DNA of 64,000 nt from Setaria digitata (GCA_003640385.1 RCAB01000062.1:62001-126000), one strand, 5' to 3'. Counted from the first letter of the stretch, positions 38,839 through 52,387 are shown. Notes: generated by a model not told the origin, from the sequence alone. Numbers and translations are program-made.

Positions 38839-38914
38839 TTTGGACAGTTTGAACTTAGTAAATGCTTCCTATATACATATATAGGAAGCATTTATTAGGC
38901 TCAAACTGTCCAAA
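38839..38914. other. 76-nt near-perfect inverted repeat (possible miRNA-like hairpin)
   Basis: The arms (starting GGACAGTTTGAACTTAG at 38842 and ending CTCAAACTGTCC at 38911) pair over about 37 bp. One mismatch is clear, and two positions can form G-U pairs if transcribed. The centre is an AT palindrome with a very short loop (around CA at 38875-38876). It lies about 930 bp upstream of the RasGAP start. It could be a precursor microRNA, a foldback transposon remnant or a recombination-generated palindrome. Nothing in the sequence distinguishes these. Confidence 0.6.
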
Positions 38915-39844
38915 TAAATAAATATATTTATATACGAATACATTTCCTCCTTTTTTCATTCATCATTTTTCTTTCCGAATAATTTCGTGATTTTTATTTT
39001 TAAAAATAATTAGACCTAAGGCATTTATGTTAGCAATAATAATTCGCCACTTTCTTTTCTTTTTTTTTTTCTTTCAACAGGAGTGGGAATAATATTTTGT
39101 ATGGAATGAAAATTGAAAGATTGAAATGATCAACTATTGGGCGCAGAAATTATATTGGGTCATCGCCAAATTAATGTCCATAATAGGATTGATAATTTGC
39201 TTTCAAATAAATTGTATTGTGTATTCATTTGTCATTGATGTGATCCAATTTTTATGGAATGTTTGAGTGAAAAGGAATAAATTGATTTGTTGATTTTTTC
39301 CATAATTTGTTAGAAGATTTTTCAGATTTTTCACTTTTTTTTTTTTGACGATTTCGTTTTGTTTTGAAAATAACACGAAGTTCCCATTTGCTACTTTCTG
39401 TGCGTTCATTCATCTATCTGGTATAGCTACCGAGATTTTCTGGTCTTTCTGTCACAATCATGGGATTGAGCACAACTGATTTAACATCAGTAATGCTATA
39501 TTATCTTTCTTCCTATCTGGCTTTTTCCTTTTGGTTTTGTTAATCTATGATCTTTTACGTTAATTCAAAAACATTTGTTCCATTTTAATTTTTAAAGGTT
39601 CTCGAATTTTTTTTCATTTTTTGTCCCTTATTTTGAAAAATTAAAAAATTTCTCTTCCATTTCCAATTTTATTGTGATTATATTTTTAAATATCTTCCTT
39701 GTACATTTGTTGAAAGAGATGCACCTAAAGTACGTTTCGTGTGAAAATATTTTGACTTATTTCCGGTTTCTGTTTACATCGCTGCGCTGATTCATTTAAA
39801 ATTTAGTTTCGGCTCTTGATTTTAAAACGATTTCAGATGGTCTA

Positions 39845-42800
39845 ATGTCGGATGCAATTGAGAGTGGTATGGAAGAGAAACAAAAAGTGGCAGAACATGA
39901 GTCGGAAGTGGAAGAGAGACCAACAACATCCTTAGATTCTGTGGACTGTTTTCATGGTTTCATTACAGAAGAAGAAGCGGAATATCGTTTACGAGAATGT
40001 AAAATTGACGGTGCACTGATTTTACACGCTGAACAGAACTCTGTCACGCTGAAATTTTATCTTTCTTGGTTATCACCAACCAATCATTCGGTGATACATT
40101 TCTCGTAAGCTAATATTTTTCGGAATTTTGTTCGTTCTAATGTCATATTAATTCCTGAGAAGATGTCGCATGCGGATAATCGCAATGACAGTTTCAAACT
40201 TGATTTCATTTCTGTTCTAGATGTGTGATTGCTTCTTATTAACACAGGAAGCAATGCCCCATCTTGATTGTATCAGTAATCTGTCAACATTATTCCTTTT
40301 CAAAACTAGTTTTTAACAATCATTTTGTCTTCCGTATTTCAATTCACAGTTATCAGATCAATTTATCCACTTGGGTACGAAGGTTGCATATCGCAGTTGA
40401 AGTTGATTAAAAGCTTAAGCATTTATAAAAGCATTTTTTCCAAGATATCTTCTGACAGTGCTATCTTGCAGCTGCAAGGATTTGGAATTTAATTGTTTCA
40501 TTGAAAAATATAGTGAGGTTTTAGATTTTTACTAATATATAATTATCTCTAATTCTGTAACCCCAAGTTCTTAGGCAAAATCCGTACACATCCAATAAAT
40601 GAACTCTCTGTAGAAGCAACAGCTACTTTACTTAATTGTGGGTTGAGATTATTTGTTTATTTTTTTACCTTTATCTGTCTCAAGAGTATTTTGGAAATGG
40701 AAAGAATTCAAACAAAAAAGATTATTTAGAGAAAAAAGGTGCGGTACTCTTTTAGTCCAAGTTTAATAAAGTGTTAATTAAAAAATTTGAAATCTCGAAT
40801 ATTTCTGCTGACTAAAAGTTTCATTTGTTTTTCTTTTTTTTTTTTTTTTTTTTTTTTTGCAAGAAATATTGTTTTCTGTCTTTGAAGTTTCTTTTTTGCT
40901 TTTACTTCCACCGGTTAAAGACACTGGATAAAATTTCTTCTTGTTTTTGCGAATCATCATGTCTTATAACGAAGAATTTCAGCATTGATAGGATTTGCGG
41001 TGAATATTTCCTATCGGGAAGACCTTTTACAACTTTGTCTGGTCTGATTCAAGCGTTTATAAGTGAATCGAAAGCGAGGGTATTGCCACTTCAACCACCA
41101 TCGGTGTGTTTTCTTGCACGATTATTTATACTAGTTTTTTGCTCGTCATATAGGAGAAAAATAAGTAATAGATGGGAATAGGAAAGAGAAATAAGTTTGC
41201 AAGAAAGTTTGGAATTTGCATATTCGCAACATATTTTTGTAGCCAGTGAAGCTAGTCAACCGTCAGAGGATAGCTATATTACCTTTTCGAGCAATGCCCG
41301 ATACGGATGAGATAAGGTAATGATAAAATTCATTTTGTACGTTTTCATATATGATTTCGTTGCTAATTGATTTCTTCGCTGTATTTTTTATAATTTTGTG
41401 ATTTTTTACAATTCTGATCATTTAGTTTTTATTATATCATCTGTTTGCTTATTATGGTTATATTTAGTTACTGTGTTGAAGGTTTAACTTGAATGTTGTT
41501 CTTTGGGACGTATAACTTACACTTGTGGGCGCATGTTGAAGAAAAAATTTAAAAATAACATTAAATTGATATCCACTCTGTTCAGTTTTTGTGAGGGAGA
41601 TTTGTTAACGGAAATCCAGCGAGTAGATAATGAATGGGCGTGGGCAAGATTGGAGAAAAATGGGAAATCCGGACTTGTCGCTGTGCAGCTCACCGTTCCA
41701 TTAGTTAGTCCTTCAATCTTCGTTAATATAGCAGTCGAATTTTTCTAGTTTTGAAGATCTTTATATTTCTCTTCTCTTTTCTAAAGAGGGTCGGTCATTA
41801 GCCGATGATGAGAAAAAATAATTGCAAGAATTAGCGTTTTTTAGGCTGAAATAAAAATCATGGATAATTCATAAAATATTTCCTTTTCAAATGTTCATAT
41901 TACATATGGACGTGAAGATTGGAAGTAGAAAAATTATCTAATCTTTTGATTTCATTTATTTATCATTTTAGAATGATAAGAGTGTAAAACCCGAAGAACT
42001 GCCCTATTTTCATGATGAGCCAATAAATGTGCTTACACAACGGCTAACGCAGTGTAATTTTTGTTTGCTTCTTCACATATGTATTTAATTATATACTTAA
42101 GGAATGAAGGTTTAGTTGTTTATTGGGAGATTAATAAAACGAAGTGACTTAAGAGAACTTTTAAAATCGTTTCATATGCAAATATCTGGTAACGAAGCAG
42201 TTCAGTTTGCAAAATCTTTTTCAAAAATCTTAAATTTCTGAGGGAAAGAATCAAAATTTCAGGCTGAAAAGTTTTTAACCGGTTATTAATTTTAATCTTA
42301 TTAATCAGTATTTTTATGAATTGAAATACAGATGGTGGCGGTTGTTATCTTTTACGGCATTCAATTATGCAACACAATTCATACACTCTTATGGTAAACA
42401 CCGGTGCACATATTGAAAAATTTCAAATAAAGCGAACACCAGACGGTAATTTTGAGATTGGTGGGCGAGTTTTCGCAACGATTCCGGATATAATTGAAAG
42501 GTAGGTTTCGTTTCTTGTTTTTTAACAATTCGAAAGATGATTTTTTTTTTTTCCCAGTTCTCCATGTGGTAAATGTAGGAACTGGTAACATGCACATTTT
42601 GATGTTATACAAGAAACGTTGTGGCTTTTTGATTTGTAGCAAGGATCAGTTATTATACAGAAACTGGTTGTTCATTGACTACAAGACTGTAAGATTTATC
42701 CGGTGATCCAACTTATATTTCAATAGTTATGTCGGATGCGGCTGTGTATGAATTTCGTAGAAGAGGTAGGCGTATGGTCCCAGCAGACAGACCTTGTCGT

Positions 42801-45800
42801 AAAGGCTTTACACTGATTAGTATTGCCTTGTCACAGAAGTAATTAAAGGACTTTTACTTCTGGTATCTTGATTTTGCAATGCACTGTGATGGAATTTCAG
42901 CTGATCATTTTAGTAATGAGGTAATGTAGAAAATGTGATTTAAGCTTAAAATTTGTTTTATAGGTATAGCGAAAAAGAAATTTGCGAAGGATTTCATCTA
43001 ATGCGTGCAGTGTTAACAAATGCATTTGATAGAGATCTGTCGGGAAAAAATGCAGATAGAAAGTTGCGAAGTCTAACTACCAGTAGTTTTTGTCCACAGA
43101 CCATTTTAGCAGCATATGCTTATCGTCGATGTAAGAACCTTTTTCTTAACATTAATCATTTAAAATATGAGGATGCTTTGGAGGAAAGGAAAGCATATGT
43201 GAGAGGCTTGGAATTTGCAGATTTCTGATAAATAATGTTTGTAAACTTAGGTTGATTACTTCTGGTCGTGTCTTATGGCTTTGAGGGATTTTAGGTATGT
43301 GATGTAAGAAGTATAGGCTAGTAGAGCGAAATAGTGGAAAATTACTGATATTTTTACCCCTCCAAAGTCATTTTAATATCGATACAGTACCATTGTTGTA
43401 AGTGATGTCTTACATTGGTCTGCTTAGTATGGGTTCATTATATTATTGTCCTATTCAGGAGTACTCTGGATAGGAACTATTTAAATCGTTATATGATTTT
43501 TTAGAATTATTTTTAATTTTTTTGCTAAATTTTTTCGTAAATTCCAGGTAAAGAAGATAAGTGGAAGCGTTGTTACATAATACTTAATGACTCGAATGGC
43601 TCACAATTGTACGTTTTGGACCATGAGAAAGTATGATGTTAATTTTTAACGATTGAAATTTTATGTCCCTCCATCAATAGAATTTTTCTGTATGATGTAA
43701 ATGAAAGATAAACTTCAAGGCATTCCCTACTTTTCAGAGAGCGAAACCAAAAGTAGTCTTGGATCTAACTTTTTGCTTTGTTTACAAAATCATGGATGAA
43801 TTATTCGATCGAGCTAACTGTTTATTGGTTGCTGTGAATGGTATGGACATTCATTCATCGGTTCACTTATCATTTCAAAATGAAGGCACTTATCTAAATT
43901 GGCTTAATGTGCTACGACTACGATGCTTTGGATGTCGACATTCACCATCACCATTTGCCGTAGTTCCTACTATAGACGATTACTTTATCCGTTCAACCAC
44001 TGTTATTTATTTAACTTTAACAAGTTTTAGGTATGTTTATGGCTAAATTCGTCTTATTTAAGATTTAAAGTGTAAATAGATAAAAACAAAATATCTGTAA
44101 CTTGAAATTTTCCAAGTTCACGAAAATGGATTTTTATTACCGCCAAAGACGCCATATCATGTAATATGTTACGTATAATAAATTTATAAACCTTTAAATT
44201 CGTGTCTGATTGATTTGAAAGGAAGTTTTATTGTATAACACCGCTAGTGTTTCCTTAGCTGGTTTAAAACTTTTTAAAAGATTCCATGCTCTTTTCCCAC
44301 TTGCTTGTTATTAGTGTTCAAGGAAGTATTAACAGGTGGTTTAATACATTTTAATTAAAGAGATCAATTTTTGCTAGCATAGTAGGGCTGTGACCGAAAC
44401 TGTTTTTAGGGGTAGCTATTTCAAGTCTGATTCCACATATAGTGCTATGGTGATGATCAATGGAATTTTTTTAACCAGAACTCAGCAAGTGATGCCCTCA
44501 AAAAATACCATTGTGTTCAACAGGTGTTTTCTGCTACAGTAAGCTCTTTTTGCAATAGGAGACTGAAATGTGGGAAAGCCTCAAAGCGATGTAAACGATA
44601 TTTTTTTCAAGAATTTCTTTCAAGAATTTTTTTTTTGTTTTCAAATCATTTGCAGCAATGGACATCGTTTAATAAACAGAATATTACAAGAGTATCTGTA
44701 AAATCAAATGAAAGGAAATATTACCTGAGAGGAGTAATTTATGCTTACCAATCTTTCAGTCCATCACTTTTGATTGCATTTGTATTTTAGGTTTATCCCT
44801 CCTGGGCCATGCTCTTTGAAATTTGAACTTTGTTCGTACAATCCTCTGCCGACAAAAACGCGTGCCATTGTTTTCAGAGATTACTTGCAGAAAGGTACGA
44901 TTTTTAAATGTTTTTTTTTTTTTTAAATTTTAATTTCTTTCATTCACCCTTCTTTATGCGATGTTCCATTAAAGGTTAATTTTTAAAAATATTGGATTGT
45001 AATGTTAGAACTAGTTAATTCGTAAATAGAAAATTGTCTTGGAAACTTTGTTATTCTCTTGTGTCCGAAAGCATGGAAAGGTCAAGGGGAGAATTAACCG
45101 AATGAGCTTGCCGTTTGACATTAATTTCATTAAAGTAATTGCAGATATATCACCGCTCTATGCACTAGCAGATGATGGCAAGGAGCTTTGTGTAGAAGAT
45201 AATTTTGAAGGATTTGTATTTCGTGCGGTACGGCATCGCATTGTTTTGCTACCCGAAGAACAATATGCTTCTTTTTTTATGCTACTCACAACCCGATCTT
45301 TTATTTTGTCCACTTGGATTGGTTCCGTTTTGGATATTTTTAATCGAAAATGTTTTGCTCGTTTGTTACTCTCTGTCCTGTTGCCAAATTATGATTTAAT
45401 GATGTCATTTGTTGAGGTCATCGTCAGGGAGCAAATTAAGCGCGAAACTGGTTCGTGTTTTTTGAATTAGTAAATTTTTATACAAAACTTGAAAGCATTG
45501 AGAACACGACGCCACTGGGAGGGTACAAAACGGATTAGTCAGCACATAAAATAGAAATCAAAAACAAGTATTTAGATGACTGGGAAATTCATTGAAATTG
45601 TAGGTAAAAGGCTTCATATTAGTCTCAAAACCAGTTAGAATCTGGCAGGAGTAGAGAGAAGATTATTTCGAGCGAGAGTATTCTTTCAGTCCTTACAATT
45701 ACTTTCAGAAGTAACACTTTTTCGGTGTGATTCGTTTTGTACTTGTTGTATTTCGACAGTCCTACGAATGACTGGTGAAGGTCTGGTTGCGGAGGAGTTG

Positions 45801-46869
45801 CTAACCGGAGGGCAGCCAAAGCAAGAGCTAGAAATTATGAGTGCCCTAAAAAGTTTATCAGAGCATCTACCTCTTCTTTTCCGCGCCATTCTGTCTCATA
45901 TCATAAAAACAGCCAAAGCTTATTTCAGTGGTTCTCAGCGTATCGCTCGTCGAGTTGCCAGGTAAAATAATTTTTTAATGCTAAAAAAATTCTCGAAATT
46001 AAACAGAGCAATTTTCTTGAAACCCATTAATATTTCTGAAAAAAAGAATGAAACATATTTCAATCTTTTCCTGTTAAATTCACGCGATTTATCTATACAT
46101 CAGCGTGTATCCTGTTTTCAGTGTATTCTTCATTCTGCGCTTTGTGAATCCAATTTTGACACTTTGGGGCAGTGGCTCGGGTAAGTAGTTTTCTTTTTTT
46201 CTTCTTTTTATTTGAAATCAATATTTGATCAGTGGATTGAAATCAAATTTAATACTCACTAGAAAATTTTAGCGGAACAGTCGCGTCAGTTGCCAAAAAC
46301 AATCCAGTCACTCGCTAATCAGGCTTCTTCACCTGATTATTGCCCGGTAATAATTATTATGGCTTGTTCCGACTACTCTTTTTAGAAATAAATTCACTAA
46401 GGAATATTTTAAAATACTTGACTTAATTAATTTATGATTTTTTATCAAAACATTCACATAGATATTTTTAATACTTTTAGTAAACTTTTTAATGTTGGAA
46501 GAGTTTTTAATCATTGCAGGAAAAAAGTTCTCGCAGTGTTCGCTTGATGGCCGATCTACTTGATTCTGTTGCCTTATCACCTTCGGTCAGATTTTTTAAA
46601 CTTTTTTCCTTTTTTTCGGTAATGTTGAGAAATCAAAACAGTTTTCCTTAAATACAAATTACGTAACACAGCTTACCGTATTGCTTATTCAGGAAGTAGA
46701 ATCATCGGAAAATCCGTTTTGTGGCTATAGTAAAATTGATCAGCTAGCTCTCCTTGCATTTCAAGTGGAGCAAGTGCTGAAACAACAAGACTCTGCTAAT
46801 TGCCCTCTTCCGGAAGCTTATACGGTTATTAGTTTATTGAAGAAACATGCGGAGAAATATCTTTCTTAA
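39845..46869 (+). CDS. RASA1: p120 RasGAP (RASA1) orthologue, SH2-SH3-SH2-PH-C2-RasGAP
   Basis: This is a cytosolic GTPase-activating protein for Ras. Eighteen exons: 39845-40104, 40983-41103, 41243-41316, 41586-41703, 41972-42053, 42332-42500, 42964-43130, 43548-43630, 43738-44030, 44410-44523, 44791-44894, 45030-45080, 45145-45450, 45709-45961, 46122-46180, 46273-46346, 46520-46585 and 46693-46869. Phases agree, giving 2571 nt and 856 residues. Domains in order: SH2 (about 34-120), SH3 (ILPFRAMPDTDEIS, about 132-190), SH2 (about 203-290), PH (about 320-425), C2 (about 450-560) and RasGAP (about 575-780). The arginine finger is kept (TLFR, Arg about 653), as is the structural Arg motif ILRFVNPIL. 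In the first SH2 the FLVRES Arg position is His61 (ALILHAE); in the second it is Arg227 (YLLRHS). The Gly/Pro/Ser-rich N-terminus of the vertebrate protein is absent. The ATG follows TTTCAGATGGTCTA, so a 5' noncoding exon or trans-splice site is likely. Confidence 0.9.
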
Positions 46870-47054
46870 TTATTCGGAGTTTCTTCAGGCCAAAAGCAGT
46901 TCTTTATTTCTGCATAATTCATGATGTCATTACTTTTGAAATGTGCCAACATTTTCCAGTGGAGTTTTCGTTCATCTTTTGTATGCTACCACTAAAAAAT
47001 TAGCATGTTTGCTCTTTTATGCTTTGCAGTAGGGTCATCCAGTTCGTAGGGAAA

Positions 47055-47060
47055 AATAAA
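47055..47060 (+). terminator. Candidate RasGAP polyadenylation signal
   Basis: The first AATAAA hexamer after the RasGAP stop codon, about 185 bp downstream. No transcript evidence. Confidence 0.45.
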
Positions 47061-48931
47061 CAAGAGGATAATATATAACATTACGAAATCTTTCATCTTT
47101 ATCTTAATTTCAGTCAGATTCTACAGTTTCATAACACTTTGTCTTTCATTCAGTTTATGTCATTAATTGTACGGTGCGTATGATACGGTGATAACCAGTT
47201 GTAACTGATAATTGTTAATTGCTGTTCATCCAGTTGGTGGCCTTCCACACAGCCTTATTTGCATTTATCTTTTTCTTGTTGATCTCTTAAGGAAATATCT
47301 ATGTTGGTAATTTTGTTTTTGTTCTCACTCCATGCAGGTCAAGCTAACAGTTAATAACTGATAACATTGCAGGCCTCTATTTACATTTATGAACTTAATC
47401 TGTCTGATGTGGGTAAAATTCAAACGTTTCCTTTTGTGTGTAAAGTAGTCCTTAAAATGAGAGCCGAAAAATGTTTAAAATGATGTTAGGGAAGGATGTT
47501 ATTCGTAGAAATAAAAAGGCGTCATGTTTCTTCAGCAGTAGTGCCGATATCGAAATGTTTGCGTCTAATATTTTTGTATTGTTAAGCTGTCATCATTCCT
47601 CCTTCATTTTTGCAGAATCCATGTAGAAACTGGAAAAGTGCGAATTAGCATAAGAAGAAAAGCTTTAAAGGAGTTCAGTATTCTGAAGTCTTTCTTAAAT
47701 CTAGGATTTCTTTATATTTAGTTCTCCAACAGACTTTTTGAACTCGTATGTATGTTCGAAACCAACCTCGTTAATGGAAAATATGCGCATAATTTGTGAA
47801 TATGTTGCAATTTGCAATGAATTTCTAGAATACCACTGTGTACTAGTATTTTCTCCACACATCTACACTTACCATGGGTATTCCCAGTTGAAAAGTTACA
47901 ACAATTCAGAAAACGCCTATTAAACTGCCAGAAGATGATAGTGATGCTTGTCATGAGTGACTACTGATGGCAATCTTCTCTTCAACGCACATGAGACAAG
48001 TTATTTCTCTACTTCAACATTTTAGGCAGAAAGTACAGAAAGCCCAAAGATGACAAGGGGAGTCGGAGCAAGTACCCCCACTCATCAAGATATGAAAGAT
48101 TTCGAGCTCAGTTATGGAACTGAAATTAGCCTTTTGAAAAATGTTATGATAATATTTAGTTTGTATTCCCTGAGCATAAATGGTGGTAATAATACCAAAG
48201 CAAATTCCATATATACCTGTGTTGCACTTTAATGTATTTCTATTGCAGTATAGAGCAAAAATGTGTCACAAAGACGGAATATGATGCATTTGACGAAAAC
48301 AATATATACGTGAGGTCATCATCATCATAATGAAATCAATCAAATGTTAAAGCATAGCAATTTTGGATAATACAGTTTGCCTCTTCTTAGATTTACGCAT
48401 TACAAAATGAAAGCTTGTTAAGTTGGATAACCAAATAACCTCCACGATTTTAGATAAGGAATTTTAGCAAAAACGAAGGATACGCTTGGGATATTGAGAT
48501 GAAATGTTAATTCTTCCAACATATGAAGAATGTTATAACAATCTCAGCTAAACGCTTCATATATTCTCCATATTTAAGAAAACAAATCACTATCATCAAC
48601 CAAACGAGATCAAGAACACAGTAAACAATGGAAGAGATAAAATATGAAAAAAAAAAAAGAAGGTATTGCAACTCACATTATACTGATAACATCACAAATA
48701 ATATATATATAATAGGACGGATGACTAAGTTCTTAGTACGCTAATTACACCAATATTTATGGGGGAATAAAGAATTTTCCAGCATTTTAATTGTTCACTA
48801 ATTTTCAACTTTCCACTCTTTCCTTCTTTTTGAAAAAGGGAAGAGAGTGGAGATATCCTAGAAGTACGCATCGTATTGACATTTGAAACATCAAGCTGGA
48901 GGTAACTAACCTTGCCATATATATATAATAT

Positions 48932-48963
48932 ACTTTTAAATATATATATATATATTTAAAAGT
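48932..48963. repeat. Perfect 32-bp AT palindrome
   Basis: The segment reads the same on both strands. It has ACTTTTAAA at each end, in opposite orientation, around an alternating AT core. It could extrude as a cruciform or form a hairpin at the 3' ends of the converging RasGAP and MADF genes. Confidence 0.8.
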
Positions 48964-49056
48964 GGATAAACTTCGTTGGTCAGCTAAACAATAATTAAGT
49001 AACATCACTTCCTACAAACGTGTAACTATTACCTTAAACAGACAAAACTACGAAAC

Positions 49057-51123
49057 CTACGGCTGTGATTCGGACATAATCCTGGCACAAATACTCACAC
49101 AAGATCGTTTAATTTCACGTAATGCTTCCTGATGTTCCTTGGGTGACATATCAGCAGTGAGATGATCGATACACTGGAAAAGAGCAGCATTTGGACTTTT
49201 TTCTTTCTCCGCGTCTTGCTCTTTTTGCTTTTGAAATGCATTACTAATGAATTCTTGAATAGTTTCCAGACTGCTTGCAATTCTTTTCTCTAATGCCGTT
49301 GGACCGTCCGCAACATTTTGTCGTGGCCGCTTCCGCGCCATGAGATCTGTGATTAGGATATATTAATGCAAAACCTATGACATTCAATTCAAAAGAAATG
49401 CGAACAGTTCAAGTAAGCTCCCAATAACTGTAGACAAGAAAGTAATGGAACATGAGACAATTCACGTAAACAAAGACTTTTAAAAATAGAATACCTTTGA
49501 CGGATAATGATGAAATTGATATAGGAACACAGTGTGCAGATGACGGACCATTCCCATTAGAAAAACTGGAATTTCCATTTAACAATCCATCGTCAGTATT
49601 AGTAGCATCAACTGCATTAATATCATTTTGTTGATGTGCATAAGGTGATGAAGAACCCACGGGTGAATCAATACTTCCAAATAATGACATATTATTATCA
49701 GTCTGATTGGCATTACCGAATAAAGCAGGAAATTCCCACTCGCTATCTTCTTTCTTCATATTTCCAAGAAGAGAATTTGCTGTTGCTTCTACTCTAGAAA
49801 AAAACTGCGATATTTCTAACACAAAAAATCATCAAATCCTATTGTAATTTGATTTTTTTTTTAACAGCTAATTTTCTCAATTCCACGTGAATGTTTATAC
49901 GTATCAATAACAACTATAAATGCCAGATTATGGAACTAATTAACAAAAAGTCAATGAAGACTACAAAGCTACCACAGTAGCGAACACTCAAAAAATTAAA
50001 AAAAGTTGCACTCATAAATTGCCGTGAAAGAGAGAAATTATTAGAAAATTAGAAAAAGCTAGGCTATGAAAGGAATCTTTGCCGGCCATCACATAGATGC
50101 CAAACACTTCAGACCGACCCTTTTTAATTTCATTCTTTCTCTCTCATTGTGTTTCTGCAAAAATCATGAGGAAGAGGATGACAACTACTTCATCTGAGCG
50201 CATAATTTTTCCCATACCAAGTTCCCAGCTGGCTTTTCTCCATAATAACACAGTGAGAGTCAAATAGTCTTGATATTTATCATTAGTTTAATGTATCATT
50301 TATCAATCCAAACATTATTTTAGGAACTTACTCTGTCTTAACATACCTAAAGATAATTCTTCTTAGCTGTGGATAGATTCCACCCAATAAAGCACTTACG
50401 GTTGTGGAGGTACTGCATTAAGAAATTCATCGAGAAACTGCATTTCTGCAGTAAACATGAACGCCGGCCCAAACTGTCCTGAAGTTCGATACCGTTGCAC
50501 CAAACTTTTCCATCGATCTCTTGATTTTGTTACCGATACTGGAAATAACCATGTTAAAAATCTAGAATTAAAATCAAATTAGTACCACATAGCTCCTCTC
50601 AAAGCTCTTTTATTTGGCATTAAATAAGATGGTTAATAAGAAGTGAGGTGAAATAATTTACAGAACAAAGGGATGGAGAAAAACGCGGAGCGATGTTAAA
50701 TCAATTTCTAATCACTTGCAATTCTACCAAAGAGGGGATCAATAAATAAACTGCAAACAAGTTTCCAACTTCAATTTTCAGAAATATTTGGATAAACTTC
50801 CAACGGAAGAAACTTTCGATAGCAAGTATCAAAGCGCAGGAATAATGAAATTTTTTGATAACCATGCTGAACATTTCATCTCGCCACGTATATACGATGA
50901 ACGGAGTGAACTAATAAACAAGCAAAAAGTAAACGAAATTCGAAGGAAATATTTTTGTACCTTCATTGGGCGAAAAGCCACGTTTGAATAATGTCTCACT
51001 AACAAGTTTCCATGCCTCATTACGTTTCCGCACATTTCGAAAATCTGGATGCGCTCGATCATAGAGTACCGGTAGTTGACGGACAGCTTCGATAAGACTT
51101 CGATAATACGAATCGGATACCAT
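49057..51123 (-). CDS. MADF-domain DNA-binding protein
   Basis: Probably a nuclear transcription regulator of the Adf-1/MADF class, a Myb/SANT-like helix-turn-helix. Four exons, 51123-50961, 50538-50400, 49793-49495 and 49346-49057, join in phase to give 296 residues. The N-terminal MADF domain covers about residues 5-95. It has the expected start (YYRSLIEAVRQLPVLYDRAH), a conserved Trp in RNEAWKLVSETL, and a second core DRWKSLVQRYR split across the first intron. A Ser/Asn/Gly-rich linker follows (about 100-200). The C-terminal part is helical (LEKRIASSLETIQEFISNAF) and ends in a segment where MADF proteins often carry a BESS protein-interaction motif; I see only a weak resemblance. The ATG at 51123 is directly followed by the domain. 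I cannot name an orthologue. Confidence 0.75.
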
Positions 51124-51670
51124 CTGTAAATCTGAACTACACTACTCCGGCACAGAAAGTAGACAGACTTAGATTTGCTCTAAGAACTGCTGAATAATTA
51201 AATGTCCTCCGAGAAACTGTACATTAACAATACCAATTCACTGTGGGTTCAAATTTCCCGATCATTTTTGACATGCGTAGCTGTTTGTAATGGAAGAACA
51301 GGAATGCATCGTTACTTCCTCGATATGAAAATATCACTGGTGTAACTGTCCTTGAAATGCAAATCAAAAAATTGTCAACTTTTTCGAATTTCTCATTTTA
51401 GGGACATCTTGCAGTTATGTGCAAGCAACACCTACACGTCCAGCACGGAATGAAAAAAACCAGCTAGAAGGAAGAATTACGAACCTAACCAGTCTAGGTG
51501 GCCAACTGATAGTGCAGGAGGATAAGTCTGAGATATCCCAGTGTTCACCTTAGTGGAGGGAGCTTGCAGAAATGTATCAGAGCGAAGCAGAAGGAGAGCG
51601 GTGGTGAGTGCAGTGGTGATGGGAGGTGGTGTGGTGGTAATAGGCTTGGGGGGAAGTGCGGTATGAGAGG

Positions 51671-51917
51671 TGCTGCTGCTGCTGCTGCTGCTGTTGCTGC
51701 TAGAGAGATGGGAGATGCGAGATGGGGTAGAGAAGACATCGCGAGAGGGCGGGGGGCACTCCGGTTTGCTCTGGGATGCGACGGCACTCCCCCTCGCATC
51801 TCGATATCGACCATTCTCGACTGCTACTCCACTGCTACTTCCCATACCTCCACCACCACCACCACTGCTGCCAATGACGACGACGATGGCGGTGATGGTG
51901 ATGATGATGATGATGAC
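51671..51917. repeat. Cluster of three trinucleotide microsatellites
   Basis: Within 250 bp lie (TGC)n at 51671-51700, (CCA)n at about 51850-51865 and (GAT)n/(GGTGAT)n at about 51891-51917. All three are trinucleotide repeats, as seen both in disordered coding regions and in noncoding DNA. Confidence 0.85.
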
Positions 51918-52387
51918 GGGGACTGTTGTTGACGAGGACAAGAACGACGCGAGAGAAGGGATGTGCCAGGAATGGCATTCTCCTCGATGCATTGACCGGT
52001 GTGAAAATCGATGGTAACGGGATGAAGGCACAGAGTTCTTGTCATCGAGAATTCCCCTCTCTCTCTTCCTCTCTGTCTCCCTCTCACTTTTTCACTGCTC
52101 CAGGTTTTATTTACTTCCTTCACGGTACGAGGGATGATATCGTGGAAAAAAAGTACGCGGGAAGAAGACGAATAATTGAGAATCCATAGTACCGCGAATC
52201 CTCAGTATCTGCAGTCACTGTTGAACTTATCGCTACGTACTGGAGGAGGGAGAGATGATCTCTTGGAGGTATGTTCCGATGATATCTCGAATACTGAGGT
52301 ATTGGGTAGTATGTACTGGAGGAATAAATGTACTGTCGTGGATGGAAGGATGCCGAAGTAACGGATCTGTTGGACATCGGGGAAAGA

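Larger units (their letters stand above)
30271..39844. other. Long intergenic region between CRTC and the RasGAP gene
   Basis: About 9.6 kb with no supported exon chain. It contains two assembly joins with duplicated flanks (N at 32095 and 32531), a 32-bp minisatellite, many A/T runs and an inverted-repeat hairpin at 38.84-38.91 kb. Small open frames (for example 35261-35578) are AT-rich without connecting exons. Promoters of the divergently transcribed CRTC and RasGAP genes should lie at its ends. Confidence 0.5.
46870..49056. other. RasGAP 3' flank and intergenic DNA
   Basis: No supported gene. A polyadenylation-type AATAAA lies at 47055. Short open frames at 47738-48232 have no connecting exons. 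An AT palindrome lies at 48932-48963. The RasGAP and MADF genes converge here. Confidence 0.5.

Noticed and set aside
42640..42838. Apparent extra RasGAP exons (42640-42688 and 42721-42838)
   Set aside because: Exon 6 joins in phase to 42964, giving RYSEKEICEGFHL, which aligns well with the SH2 C-terminal end; the intervening frames do not fit the family.
44524..44790. 88-codon open frame inside the RasGAP gene
   Set aside because: Exon 10 (ending IVFNR) joins in phase to 44791 (FIPPGPCSLKF), which matches the C2 domain; the open frame is an intron.
51477..52031. 184-codon minus-strand Ser/Pro/Gly-rich frame
   Set aside because: It is built from trinucleotide repeats and is also open in several other frames; there is no recognisable domain or link to the MADF gene.
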